Assembly: GCA_963727415.1 (NCBI GenBank)
Contig: CAVSGF010000002.1
Span: 558,001 to 622,000, forward strand
Length of the DNA stretch: 64,000 nt
Source of the DNA: DASQPR01 sp963727415
GTDB lineage: Bacteria; Actinomycetota; Actinomycetes; Mycobacteriales; Micromonosporaceae
Direction of reading: 5' to 3'
Under the pieces are notes generated by a model that had not been told where the DNA came from, searched no databases, and saw nothing but the letters and a program-made list of their open reading frames with translations. The position numbers and the translations under genes are program-made. Positions 52,207 through 61,092 of this stretch are shown in pieces; the stretch's first letter is position 1; each line of letters opens with the position of its first letter.

Positions 52207-53349
52207 ATGACACCTCCGCACAACTACCTTGCGGTCATCAAGGTGGTCGGCATCGGTGGCGGCGGCGTCAACGCCGTGAACCGCATGATCGAGGTTGGCC
52301 TCAAGGGCGTCGAGTTCATCGCCATCAACACCGACGCCCAGGCCCTGCTCATGTCAGACGCGGATGTCAAGCTCGACGTCGGCCGGGAACTGACCCGCGG
52401 TCTCGGCGCCGGAGCCAATCCGGACGTCGGCAAGAACGCGGCCGATGATCACAAGGAAGAGATCGAAGAGGTCCTCAAGGGCGCCGACATGGTGTTCGTA
52501 ACCTGTGGTGAAGGTGGCGGTACCGGCACCGGCGGCGCGCCGATCGTGGCCAGCATCGCCCGCGAGATCGGTGCGCTCACCATCGGCGTGGTGACCCGCC
52601 CGTTCTCGTTCGAGGGCAAGCGCCGCCAAGTGCAGGCCGAGGTGGGCATTGACGAGCTGCGCAGCGAGTGCGACACGCTGATCGTGATTCCGAACGACCG
52701 GCTTCTGGCCCTCGGCGACCGGGGCATCAGCATGATGGATGCCTTCCGGCAGGCGGACCAGGTGTTGCTTTCGGGTGTCCAGGGCATCACCGATCTGATC
52801 ACCACGCCAGGCATGATCAATTTGGACTTCGCCGACGTCAAGAGCGTGATGAGCGGTGCCGGCAGCGCGTTGATGGGCATCGGCAGCGCGCGCGGCGACA
52901 ACCGCGCCGTCGAGGCGGCCGAGGCCGCGATCTCCAGCCCGCTGCTTGAGCAGAGCATGGACGGCGCTCGCGGTGTGCTGCTGTCCATCGCCGGCGGCTC
53001 CGACCTCGGGCTGTTCGAGATTCACGACGCTGCCCAACTGGTCACCGATGCGGCGCATCCGGACGCGAACATCATCTTCGGCGCGGTCATCGACGACGCG
53101 CTCGGCGATGAGGTCCGGGTCACCGTGATCGCGGCTGGTTTCGACGGCGGCGCGCCCACGTACAAGCCGGCCGAGATGGCGCGCAAGACCGTCCCGGCAC
53201 ACGCCGATGGCGCGGCCCCGGCCAACGGCCCGGCGCAGACCAATCCACCGTCCGGCGCCGCGCCGCGCCAGGGGCACGGCCAGCAGTCGCCGCGTAAGGT
53301 GCTGTTCGACGACGTTGACGTACCCGACTTCCTGAAGAACGGATCGTGA
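52207..53349 (+). CDS. ftsZ: Cell division GTPase FtsZ
   Basis: About 380 residues from ATG 52207 (MTPPHNYLAVIKVVGIGGGG). An upstream ATG at 52198 is too close to the GAAGGGA site. The tubulin signature is GEGGGTGTGGAP near residue 105, the catalytic T7 loop is in NLDFADVKSVM, and the C-terminal binding peptide is VDVPDFLKNG. It forms the Z-ring that recruits SepF, FtsW and others. The frame is intact. The stop overlaps yggS (GTGA). Confidence 0.98.
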   Translation: MTPPHNYLAVIKVVGIGGGGVNAVNRMIEVGLKGVEFIAINTDAQALLMSDADVKLDVGRELTRGLGAGANPDVGKNAADDHKEEIEEVLKGADMVFVTCGEGGGTGTGGAPIVASIAREIGALTIGVVTRPFSFEGKRRQVQAEVGIDELRSECDTLIVIPNDRLLALGDRGISMMDAFRQADQVLLSGVQGITDLITTPGMINLDFADVKSVMSGAGSALMGIGSARGDNRAVEAAEAAISSPLLEQSMDGARGVLLSIAGGSDLGLFEIHDAAQLVTDAAHPDANIIFGAVIDDALGDEVRVTVIAAGFDGGAPTYKPAEMARKTVPAHADGAAPANGPAQTNPPSGAAPRQGHGQQSPRKVLFDDVDVPDFLKNGS

Positions 53350-54164
53350 CCGGCGAGCATCACCGGGCCGAGCCGTCCACGCCCGACTCGCGCCGGGCCG
53401 AGCCGTCCACGCCCGACTCGCGCCGGGCCGAGCCGTCCACGCCCGACTCGCGCCGGGCCGAGATCTCCGAACGCCTGGCGGCGGTACGCGACCGGATCGC
53501 GGCCGCCGCCACGGCATGCGGCCGCGACCCGGGCTCGGTTCACCTGATCGCGGTGACGAAGACCTACCCGGCCTCCGATGTCGTTCGGCTCGCCGAACTT
53601 GGCGTGCGTGACATCGGCGAGAACCGCGACCAGGAAGCCGCGCCGAAAGCGGCTGAGCTGGCCACCGCGGGCGTGCCGGTGCGGTGGCACTACATCGGGC
53701 AGCTCCAGCGCAACAAGGCCCGCTCCGTGGCCAGCTATGCCTCGTTCGTGCATTCCGTCGATCGTGTCCCGCTGGTGACGTCCCTCGCACGTGCTCGTGC
53801 CGACGCGATCGCGGCTGGAACCGTCGCGGTACCGCTGCGGGTCCTGGTTCAGGTCAGCCTGGAACCAGGCGCCCATGGACGGGGCGGCGCCGACCCGGAC
53901 ACGGTCGGGCAACTCGCCGACGCCATCGAGTCCGCCGGGTCGTTGAGCCTTGCGGGGGTCATGGCGGTCGCACCTCTGGGTGAGCCGCCGGAGCCGGCGT
54001 TTGCCCGGCTGGCCCGGGTCGCCGACCGCCTGCGGTGTACGTATCCGCAGGCCACGATGGTGTCCGCCGGAATGAGCGGAGACCTCGAAGCGGCGATCGC
54101 GCAGGGCGCGACACACGTACGCGTCGGCAGCGCGTTGCTCGGACAACGCCGCATGCTGGGGTAG
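53346..54164 (+). CDS. YggS/PLPBP family pyridoxal-phosphate protein with repeat-extended N-terminus
   Basis: A 272-residue protein from GTG 53346. The PLP-binding lysine is in LIAVTKTYPASD, followed by IGENRDQEAAPKA, WHYIGQLQRNKA, LVQVSLEP and SAGMSGDLEAAIAQGATHVRVGSALLG, all typical for PLPBP, which has PLP homeostasis as its role. Residues 7-36 are three perfect copies of a 10-residue unit (RAEPSTPDSR) not found in ordinary YggS. They come from a 30-bp tandem repeat. The laccase-domain gene (pgeF/yfiH) that usually lies between ftsZ and yggS in actinobacteria is absent. Confidence 0.93.
   Translation: MTGEHHRAEPSTPDSRRAEPSTPDSRRAEPSTPDSRRAEISERLAAVRDRIAAAATACGRDPGSVHLIAVTKTYPASDVVRLAELGVRDIGENRDQEAAPKAAELATAGVPVRWHYIGQLQRNKARSVASYASFVHSVDRVPLVTSLARARADAIAAGTVAVPLRVLVQVSLEPGAHGRGGADPDTVGQLADAIESAGSLSLAGVMAVAPLGEPPEPAFARLARVADRLRCTYPQATMVSAGMSGDLEAAIAQGATHVRVGSALLGQRRMLG
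53364..53453. repeat. Three 30-bp tandem copies inside the 5' end of yggS
   Basis: Copies start at 53364, 53394 and 53424 (beginning cgggccgagccgtccacg) and look identical. A fourth starts at 53454 but diverges after nine bases. The period keeps the frame and encodes the 10-residue extension. Confidence 0.93.
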
Positions 54165-54348
54165 CCTCGATCCCGGACACCGAACTACACCCGTGTTGTT
54201 TATGGCAGGGCATTGCCGCAACCGGATCAAGTCGGGAATGTCCGGGGTGCGCCTGGAGGCGGCGTACCAGCAAAGTGACGGCACTTCACCGGGGATGCGC
54301 CGTCGGTTGGCGGGGATGTGTTGGGCCGCATCCCGGACAGGAGGCGTC

Positions 54349-54991
54349 GTGGGCGTGGTGCGCAAGGCCGGCGTGTGGCTCGGCCTCATCGAGGACGATG
54401 ACGACCGCGAGTACGCCTATGACGAGCGGCCCTACGACGAGGACTACCCCGACGATGAGGGTGATGCCGCGGCGGTGATCCGGGCTCGGGTCGCAGGACC
54501 GTCTCGCCGAGCAGCGGCTGCAGCGGGAAGCCGCCGCGCCGGTGCGGTCCCTGTCACGCCAGCCCGCCGTCGCATATCCGACACGGGACAACCTGGCGCT
54601 CGCTCCGGAGGCGGAGGCCGAGGCGGCCGGGTCCCGGGCGGCCGCGCCACACTCCGTGCCGGTGCCCACCGTGCCGGCGCCGTCCGGCACGGTGGGCACC
54701 ACCGATGACCGTCGCTACCAGATCACCACCCTGCACCCGACATCGTTCAGCGAGGGCCGAACGATCGGTGAGCACTTCCGTGATGGTGTGCCGGTGATCC
54801 TGAACTTGACCGAAATGGCTGAGGCGGACGCGAAACGTTTGGTCGACTTCGCGGCCGGGCTCGCGTTTGGGCTGCGCGGTACGATGGAGCGCGTCACCAA
54901 TCGAGTGTTCTTGCTCTCACCAGCGAATGTTCAGGTAACCGCGGAGGACAAGGCGAAGATCGCCGAAGGCGGGTTCTTCTACTCCAACTGA
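54349..54991 (+). CDS. sepF: SepF, FtsZ-anchoring cell division protein, one apparent frameshift
   Basis: It starts at GTG 54349 after AGGAGG with a membrane-binding amphipathic helix (GVVRKAGVWLGLIED). A very acidic Asp/Tyr linker follows. The frame changes near 54488; the continuation reads QDRLAEQRLQREAAAPVRSL. The SepF core (ITTLHPTSFSEGRTIGEHF, VILNLTEMAEADAKRLVDFA, GLAFGLRGTMERVTNRVFLL) ends at FFYSN. SepF tethers FtsZ to the membrane in actinobacteria lacking FtsA, and no ftsA is present here. Confidence 0.93.
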
Positions 54992-55066
54992 GGCGGATGA
55001 TCTTCGCCGGTGGGCGCTCAGGTTGACGAACTTTCAGATGCCAAGATAAAGGACTCCGCCGGTCAT

Positions 55067-55363
55067 ATGGTGCAGATCATCGGGCAAGTCATCTATCTCC
55101 TGCTGTTTTTCCTGATCCAGCTCTTGCTGATCAGGATCCTGGTGTCGTATACATTACAGTTCGCTCGTCGCTGGCGGCCGGGGCGAGCGGCCGCGGCGTC
55201 ACTCGAAGTGGTGTGGAGCGTCACCGACCCGCCCGTTCATGCGTTGAGGCGAGTGATCCCACCTTTGCGAATTGGTACGGTGAGTCTGGACATCGCTTAC
55301 ATCGCGTTGCTCATTATTCTCTACGTACTGATGACAGTCGTGCGGAGTTTGATGATCAGGTAG
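55067..55363 (+). CDS. YggT family membrane protein
   Basis: About 98 residues if started at ATG 55067; GTG 55010 would add 19. Two hydrophobic regions (QVIYLLLFFLIQLLLIRILV and ISLDIAYIALLIILYVLMTVV-like) flank RRWRPGRAAAASLEVVWSVTDPPVHALRRVIPPLRIG, the family signature. YggT proteins are always near sepF and divIVA in this phylum. Their function is unproven, possibly envelope or turgor related. Confidence 0.9.
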   Translation: MVQIIGQVIYLLLFFLIQLLLIRILVSYTLQFARRWRPGRAAAASLEVVWSVTDPPVHALRRVIPPLRIGTVSLDIAYIALLIILYVLMTVVRSLMIR

Positions 55364-55416
55364 ATGCCCCTACCCGAACGTCCGGCTCGCGGCCGCAACT
55401 GACCCGAGGAGTTTCG

Positions 55417-56229
55417 ATGCCGCTCACCCCGGCCGACGTCCACAACGTCGCCTTTAAGAAGCCTCCGATTGGCAAACGGGGCTACGACGAAGATGAGGTC
55501 GACGCGTTCCTGGACGAGGTCGAGCGCGAGCTCGCGCGCCTCATCGAGGACAACAACGAACTTCGCGCCGCCGTGTCCACCGGAGGTGGTGGTGGCCGCC
55601 CGGCCGGCGCCGCTGGTGGCGGTGGCGACGGCCGGTTCGCTGCCGAGAACGCCGACCTCAAGGCGCAACTGGACCGCATTCAGCGTGACAAGTCCGCGGC
55701 CGAGCAGGCAGCCCGGGCCATGCAGGCCGAGCTGGAGCAGATTCGCGGCGGCGCCGGCACCGCGGTGGTGCCGGGCGGCGACGGTGAGCAGCAGGCGTTG
55801 CGTGTGCTGATGATGGCCCAGCGCACCGCCGACGACCACGTTTCTGATGCTCGCCGGGAAGCTGACAAGCTGCTCTCCGACGCTCGCGCCAAGGCCGAGG
55901 AGGTCACCCGTGAGGCGCGCTCGAAGGCCGACGCCCTCGAGCGTGACGCTCGCGCCCGGCATGCCGAGGCGATGGGCGGCCTGGACACCAAGCGCACCGC
56001 GCTGCAGAAGCACATCGAGGAGCTCAAGCAGTTTGAGCGCGAGTACCGGACCCGGCTCAAGGCCTACCTGGAAAGCCAGCTTCGCGATCTGCACGGCCGC
56101 GGAGAGGGCCTGGAGGCGGAGATGAACCGCGCCGACTCGGCGCGTGCGGGCGGTAACACCGGCAGCCTCGCCGCCGCTGGTTCTTACAACACCGGTGGTC
56201 GTCCGGCACTAGACCCTAACGGCCGCTGA
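55417..56229 (+). CDS. wag31: DivIVA/Wag31 polar growth protein
   Basis: A 270-residue coiled-coil protein from ATG 55417 after GAGGAG. The conserved N-terminal domain (MPLTPADVHNVAFKKPPIGK, then GYDEDEVDAFLDEVE) senses membrane curvature. A Gly-rich linker (residues ~60-85) leads to long coiled coils (AQRTADDHVSDARREADKLL). The C-terminus is Gly/Asn-rich. It marks poles and directs apical wall growth. Confidence 0.96.
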   Translation: MPLTPADVHNVAFKKPPIGKRGYDEDEVDAFLDEVERELARLIEDNNELRAAVSTGGGGGRPAGAAGGGGDGRFAAENADLKAQLDRIQRDKSAAEQAARAMQAELEQIRGGAGTAVVPGGDGEQQALRVLMMAQRTADDHVSDARREADKLLSDARAKAEEVTREARSKADALERDARARHAEAMGGLDTKRTALQKHIEELKQFEREYRTRLKAYLESQLRDLHGRGEGLEAEMNRADSARAGGNTGSLAAAGSYNTGGRPALDPNGR

Positions 56230-56245
56230 CACCAAGGCGAGGTGA

Positions 56246-56977
56246 GTGGTGATAGTCGGAAGTCTTCTGCTCATCCTCGTCGCGGTGGGTTTGCTCGTCG
56301 CGGGTGTGCTGAGCGGCTCCAACGCTCTGATCATCGCGTGCATCGTCGCGACCGCGGTTGCGGCCGTCGTCCTGATCCTGGGCGTCCGCCAGTCGGCGAA
56401 TGGCGAGGATGAGGAGTCTGAGTACGAGGGCCGTGAGCCGGGCGGTCCCGAGGGGCAGCCCGGTTATCGGGGAGCCCCGGGACAGCGCGATGCTCAGCAT
56501 GGGTCGCGTCCGCAAGCCGACCGGCCGGGCGCCGTTCCAGGTGGCTCCAGCCGGTCCGGCCCAGACCGTGCCGGCGAGGCCGTCGACGGTGCGGCGGAGC
56601 GAGGCAGCACCATCACCGAAGAAGCCCCGTCCAGCACGATTCCGAGCCAGGGCGGCGCCGGTGAGTTCGAGGCGGCCGAGGCCGAGGACCACGAGGCGCG
56701 GTCGACCGACGCCGAGTCCGGCGCGCCGATCGACGAAGATCCGCCGGATGAACCGTCGGCACAGGTCACGTCACCATCCAACGCCGCCAGGATCGCCGCG
56801 ATGACCACCGAGGTTCTGGTGATTGACGGTCGGCCGCGATATCACGTCAGCGGATGCGTACATCTGCTCGGTCGGGACAGCGAGCCGCTTCCGGTCGGCG
56901 AGGCGCTTGAGTTGGGCTTCTCGCCGTGCGGAATGTGCGAGGCGGACAGTGTGCTGCTGGAGTCAGCGGATAGTTGA
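56246..56977 (+). CDS. Membrane protein with acidic low-complexity linker and Cys/His C-terminal domain
   Basis: A 243-residue protein of unknown function, 17 bases after wag31. Two N-terminal helices (VGSLLLILVAVGLLVAGVL and NALIIACIVATAVAAVVLIL) precede about 130 residues of Glu/Gly/Pro/Ser-rich disordered linker. The final ~60 residues are a compact domain: TEVLVIDGRPRYHVSGCVHLL, GFSPCGMCEAD. The spacing H, C, H, CxxC suggests a zinc site. I recall similar genes after divIVA in other actinobacteria. A role in polar growth is inference from position only. Confidence 0.75.
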   Translation: MVIVGSLLLILVAVGLLVAGVLSGSNALIIACIVATAVAAVVLILGVRQSANGEDEESEYEGREPGGPEGQPGYRGAPGQRDAQHGSRPQADRPGAVPGGSSRSGPDRAGEAVDGAAERGSTITEEAPSSTIPSQGGAGEFEAAEAEDHEARSTDAESGAPIDEDPPDEPSAQVTSPSNAARIAAMTTEVLVIDGRPRYHVSGCVHLLGRDSEPLPVGEALELGFSPCGMCEADSVLLESADS

Positions 56978-57148
56978 CGGGCCGGTCGCGGGCATTCGCA
57001 GTGGCCCGTATGCCGAGTCGGCGGCCGATGTCGGCTCGGTGCCCGGCGCAGGTTTCCATGGTGGGCAGGCGATCTTGGACGTGCCGGGACCGAGTCTTTG
57101 CCCCGATGCCTCGGCCGGGCGCTCGGAAGCCGCCGAGGGGGTCAGGTA

Positions 57149-57448
57149 ATGGGCACCCGGCCGGCAACTATTCCAATCCGGGTCAAGCCCGGTTCATCTC
57201 GTACCCGTGTTGGCGGGAGCTACCCCGGTCCGTACGGCCCGGCGCTCGTCGTCGCCGTCCATGCGAGGGCGGTCGAGGGGGCGGCCACGGCGGCCGCCGT
57301 CAAGGCTGTGGCCGAAGCGCTCGGCCTGAGATCCCGTCAGGTCGCGGTAACCGCGGGACATTCCAGTCGCGACAAGCTACTTCTTGTCGAGCCGGCGCCG
57401 ATCGGATTAAATGAGCGGGTCGCGACGCTGATGGCGGCGACCGCATAG
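57149..57448 (+). CDS. DUF167 (YggU-like) family protein
   Basis: A 99-residue small cytosolic protein from ATG 57149. The family pattern is IPIRVKPGSSRTRVGG at the start, LVVAVHARAVEGAATAAAVKAVAEALG in the middle, and VAVTAGHSSRDKLLLVE near the end. The function is unknown across bacteria. Confidence 0.9.
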   Translation: MGTRPATIPIRVKPGSSRTRVGGSYPGPYGPALVVAVHARAVEGAATAAAVKAVAEALGLRSRQVAVTAGHSSRDKLLLVEPAPIGLNERVATLMAATA

Positions 57449-57608
57449 CACACTCTGGCAGTTGGATGACCCGAAAGCATTAAATTTCGGCTTTGTCATC
57501 ATTTGTGCCGTCCAATGCGTTTTGCGATTTGGGATGGCATCTGACCAGGCAAATGATGCGAACATCGTACGCATTGTGCCCGAATTCTGGTTTGATCGTG
57601 TGGCGTGT

Positions 57609-57637
57609 TTGTCGGACGCCGGTAGGTTCCGTATTCT
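57609..57637 (+). promoter_or_regulatory. Candidate promoter of the dksA-like gene
   Basis: TTGTCG (57609-57614) and TATTCT (57632-57637) are 17 bases apart, in an intergenic stretch (57449-57697) that is less GC-rich than its surroundings. The start ATG lies 60 bases downstream, after a GGGGG ribosome binding site. Confidence 0.5.
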
Positions 57638-57697
57638 TGCCAGCCTCTGGAGTGTGCGGCAACCTGCCGTGCGCCCGTTTTGCTATTGGGGGACGCC

Positions 57698-59987
57698 ATG
57701 GCCAACCGGGCTGGTGTCGCGAAGAAAGGTACACCGAAGGCTAGTACGCCTCCGGCGCGTGACCGCGCCGGCAAGTCAGCGAATCCGGCCGGATCCGCCA
57801 CGCCGTCGACTGGTACCGGTCGGCGCGCGGTGGCGGCGCCGTCGGCCGCGACCGCGTCGCGCCTCAGCACTCAGGTGAGTGCCGTCCCCAGATCACCACG
57901 GTCGTCGCAGGAGTCCCGTCCGGCCGGCGCCGAACCACCAACCACAGCGGCGCAGCTTTCGGAATCGCCGGCTTCTGGGTTGTCGGCTTCTGGGTCGCCG
58001 GCTTCCGGGTCGCCGGCTTCCGGGTCGCCGGCTTCCGGGTCGCCGGGTTCCGACCCGTCGGCGGCCCGTCCCGAGAAGGCTCCGTCCGAGAAGGCTCCGT
58101 CCGAGAAGGCGCGGTCAGCGAGCGGGAATGCCGCCAAGACAAATGCGGCCAAGACAAATTCCGCAAGGACATCGGCCTCGACATCGAGGCGATCCGGCGG
58201 TGCCAATTCCCGGTCGGGCAAAGCCCGCGCCGGCAGTCAGCCCGCCAAACGTGGATCAGCCAGCAAGTCCCGCGCGGTCCGGTCCAACGCGGCGGCGGAC
58301 ACGCCGGCGGTGAAGCCGTCGCGGACCCGCGTGCCCGGACGTTCGGGCGCTGGCACCGCGGAGGCCGGCGGCGGCAGGTCGACGGCTGCTGGCACGACGG
58401 TTACTGGCGCGACGGTTACTGGCGCGACGGGGACTGGCACGACGGTTACCGGCACGACTGGGAGCAAGGCCGCCAAGGCTTCGGCGGCGAAGACGTCGGG
58501 CTCCAATCTCCGGCATCCAAATCTCCGGCATCCAAATCTCCGGCATCCAAATCTCCGGCATCCAAATCTCCGGGATCCAAATCTCCGGGATCCAAGGCTC
58601 CAGCGTCCAAACGATCAGCCGACAAGCGGTCGGCTGCCAAGGGCTCGGCTATTGGTGCCTCGCCCGTGACGGACCGCTCCGTGGCGGCCGGTACTGACGG
58701 ACCGGGATCGGCTCGGTCGGGATCGGTCAAGTCGGGATCGGTCAAGTCGGGATCGGTCAAGTCGAGGTCGGTCAAGTCGAGGTCGGTCAAGTCGAGGTCG
58801 GCGACGACGGATTCGGCTACCTCCGGTTCGAGCACGTCCAGGTCCAAGGGTGCCGACAGGTCGGCCGCGGCCAAATCGACGACCAAGTCCACGACAGCAG
58901 GGTCCGCGGCAGCCAAGTCCGCGGCAGCCAAGTCCGCGGCAGCCAAGTCCACGACTAGCGCAGCCGAGACAAAGCCCAGCACCGCGAAGTCCTCGGCGAC
59001 CAGCAAATCCACGGCCGGCAAATCCACGGCCGGCAAAACTGCCGCCAAGAAGTCTGAGGGCAGGAAGTCCGAGGCGAGGAAATCTGAGGCGAGGAAATCA
59101 GAGAACTCGAGGCGAAGAAGTCCCCGGCCAAGAAGTCCCCGGCCAAGAAGTCCCCGGCCAAGGAGTCCCCTGCCAGGAAATCCCCGGCCAAGAGGTCTGG
59201 CGCGACCAAACCGGTCGCGGCAACGAAGGCGTCAGCCGCACGGTCTGCAGGAAAGGCGCCATCAACAAAGGCAACACCTGAAAAGGCATCATCACGAAAG
59301 GCACCATCACGAAAGGCACCAGCAGGACAGAGCACATCGGCCGGTACTGCCGCGAAGCCAGCGACGGTAACGGCCACCACGGCTGACCGAAAGTCACGGT
59401 CGGCCGACTCCGTCTCCGGAACGACCCCCCTGAAATCCGCTGCCGGAACACGTACCGCAACGACCGGAACTAGCGCCGCGCCGCGCGCGGACAAGGGAGC
59501 GACAATGGCGAAGCCATCCGAGACAAAGGCCGGTGCCGCGACGGCGACCGCGCCACGGGTACCAGCATCGAAGTCGGTCAAGTCGACTGCGGCCAAGGCC
59601 ACCAAGGCGGCACCCCGTGCCAAGCGCAGCGCCGCCGAGACCGAGAAGATCCGGGTGGCCCTTTCCGAGCGCCTTGCGGAGCTGCGTGATGAGTACGACT
59701 CGACGCTCTCCGAGTTCACCGAACTCCAGCGTGAGCGGCTGACCGACTCGGCCGGCGATGACCAGGCCGATACCGGAACCAAGACGTTCGAGCGGGAGCA
59801 GGAGATCACTCTGGCAAACGCGATGCTTGAACGTGTCACCCAGGTGGAGCGCGCGCTGGAACGTCTCGATGAGGGCAACTACGGTTGGTGCGAGAAGTGC
59901 GGCAATCCGATTCCCGTCGAACGGCTGGCGGCATTCCCGTCGGCTACCCTCTGCGTGACGTGTAAGCAACTTGAGGAGCGGCGGTAA
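57698..59987 (+). CDS. DksA/TraR zinc-finger protein with long histone-H1-like repetitive N-terminal arm, two apparent frameshifts
   Basis: From ATG 57698 the locus reads as one protein of about 760 residues if two single-base losses are corrected (58505, where one A of a tccaaatctcc repeat is missing; and about 59100). Roughly the first 600 residues are Ala/Lys/Ser/Pro/Thr-rich 5-residue repeats (GSPAS, SKSPA, GSVKS, AAAKS, KKSPA), like histone H1 tails. The last ~130 hold a DksA-type coiled coil (LSERLAELRDEYDSTLSEF) and a CxxC...CxxC zinc finger (CEKCGNP, CVTCK). DksA/TraR proteins bind RNA polymerase. The arm would bind DNA nonspecifically. An ATG at 59505 could start a short form. Confidence 0.8.
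57975..59175. repeat. Multiple 15-bp tandem repeat blocks inside the dksA-like gene
   Basis: Successive blocks have a 15-bp period: about 57975-58045 (ccggcttccgggtcg), 58500-58600 (atctccggcatccaa), 58715-58800 (gggatcggtcaagtc), 58905-58950 (gcggcagccaagtcc) and 59055-59175 (ctgaggcgaggaaat, then aagtccccggccaag). All encode 5-residue Lys/Ser/Ala/Pro units. Confidence 0.88.
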
Positions 59988-60009
59988 CAGCCAGCCCAGG
60001 GTTTCGGTC

Positions 60010-60048
60010 ACCGCTCGCGGCGTCGGCTCAGCCGGTGCCGCGAGCGGT
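60010..60048 (+). terminator. Strong hairpin after the dksA-like gene
   Basis: ACCGCTCGCGGC (60010-60021) pairs perfectly with GCCGCGAGCGGT (60037-60048). Within the loop CGGCT and AGCCG also pair. It begins 22 bases after the stop codon. There is no U tract, which is common for terminators in this phylum. Confidence 0.72.
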
Positions 60049-60067
60049 TCGGGCCTCGGACCGGGAG

Positions 60068-60097
60068 CCCTACCGGCCACGATCGTGACCGGTAGGG
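60068..60097. other. 30-bp near-perfect palindrome between the dksA-like gene and lspA
   Basis: Outer arms CCCTACCGG (60068-60076) and CCGGTAGGG (60089-60097) and the inner palindrome CACGATCGTG (60078-60087) share one centre. Only the pair 60077/60088 mismatches. It may be a second terminator stem or a large operator. The rest of the 303-base gap (59988-60290) shows no gene; GAGAGGGA at 60281-60288 is the lspA ribosome binding site. Confidence 0.7.
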
Positions 60098-60290
60098 AGC
60101 TCACCAGTGTCTGGCCCGTAGATCGATCCCGGGCGGGGAGCTGGACCGGTGGGAGCTGGACCGGTCGGCCGGAAACGCCGGACCGATCGGGGCCGGGCCC
60201 GTGGCTGCGGGCCGATCCGGTCCGGGAGACGGCCGGAACGCCGATTGCCGCGCCTCGTGCCCGGGCGACCGGGCGAGGGTGAGAGGGACC

Positions 60291-61092
60291 ATGGTGACGG
60301 AGTTGGCCGCGGATCAGGCCGGAAGCGGGACCGGAGCATCGACTGGCGATGCTGGTGGCTCGCACGCCTCGAAGGCGATATCGCATCGTTCCGCAATGAT
60401 CATCTTCGGTATGGTCGCGGTCGCGATATTGATCATCGACATCGTCACCAAGCAACTGGCGGTGGCACATCTGACCGAGGGCGACCCGGTGCGCTGGCTG
60501 GGCGGTGCGATCTACCTGTCACTCACCCGCAACGGTGGCGCCGCGTTCAGCATGGGCACCAGCATTACCTGGGTGTTTCCGCTGATCAGCATCGTGGTGG
60601 CCGGCTGGATCGTGTGGATGACGCGAAAGCTCCGCTCGCTGGCATGGGCGATCGCGCTCGGGCTGGTGTTCGGTGGTGCGCTCGGCAACGTAGGGGACCG
60701 TCTCTTCCGGGAGCCGGGCGTGCTGCGCGGCCACGTCGTGGACTTCATCAGCTTGTTCTCGCCGTACGGTAGCCATTTCGCGATCTTCAACATGGCAGAC
60801 GCGGCCCTGACCACCGGTGTCGCGCTCGCCGTACTGCTTGAGCTGCTTGGGCGGCGCCGTGACGGCAGCATTGTGCGAGAAGGCCGCGAGCGTCGCGCTG
60901 GATTGGCCCGGGACTCCGGCACATCGGGTAGCACCGGCACATCGGGTAACGCCAGTACATCGGGTAACGCAAACGAGTCAACCAACATGAGCACGTTTGG
61001 AAACGGCAGCACGTCAAGCAACGGCAGCGACGTCAAGCAACGGCAGCATGTCGGGCAACGGTTCCACGTCCGGGAAGCGTCAGGAGTCGTGA
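60291..61092 (+). CDS. lspA: Lipoprotein signal peptidase LspA with repetitive C-terminal tail, frame altered by one base
   Basis: From ATG 60291. Four helices with the aspartyl protease motifs: IDIVTKQLAV near the N-terminus, LTRNGGAAFS, LGNVGDRLF (first catalytic Asp), HVVDFI and IFNMADAALTTGV (second Asp). A Ser/Gly/Asn/Thr-rich tail follows from about residue 215 (STSGNA-type repeats). An 18-bp repeat (acgtcaagcaacggcagc) at 61011 and 61030 is separated by one extra G at 61029. Without it the tail ends at TGA 61090-61092, overlapping the rluD GTG; with it the frame runs into rluD. It cleaves lipoprotein signal peptides such as that of CebE. Confidence 0.9.

Noticed and set aside
51838..52221. 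Antisense frame across the ftsZ leader encoding GVTAEP-type six-residue repeats
   Set aside because: An 18-bp period leaves every frame open; there is no start signal, and it would be antisense to the ftsZ leader.
57098..57148. Upstream extension of the DUF167 protein
   Set aside because: The added residues are not family-like; ATG 57149 fits the usual length of about 100 residues.
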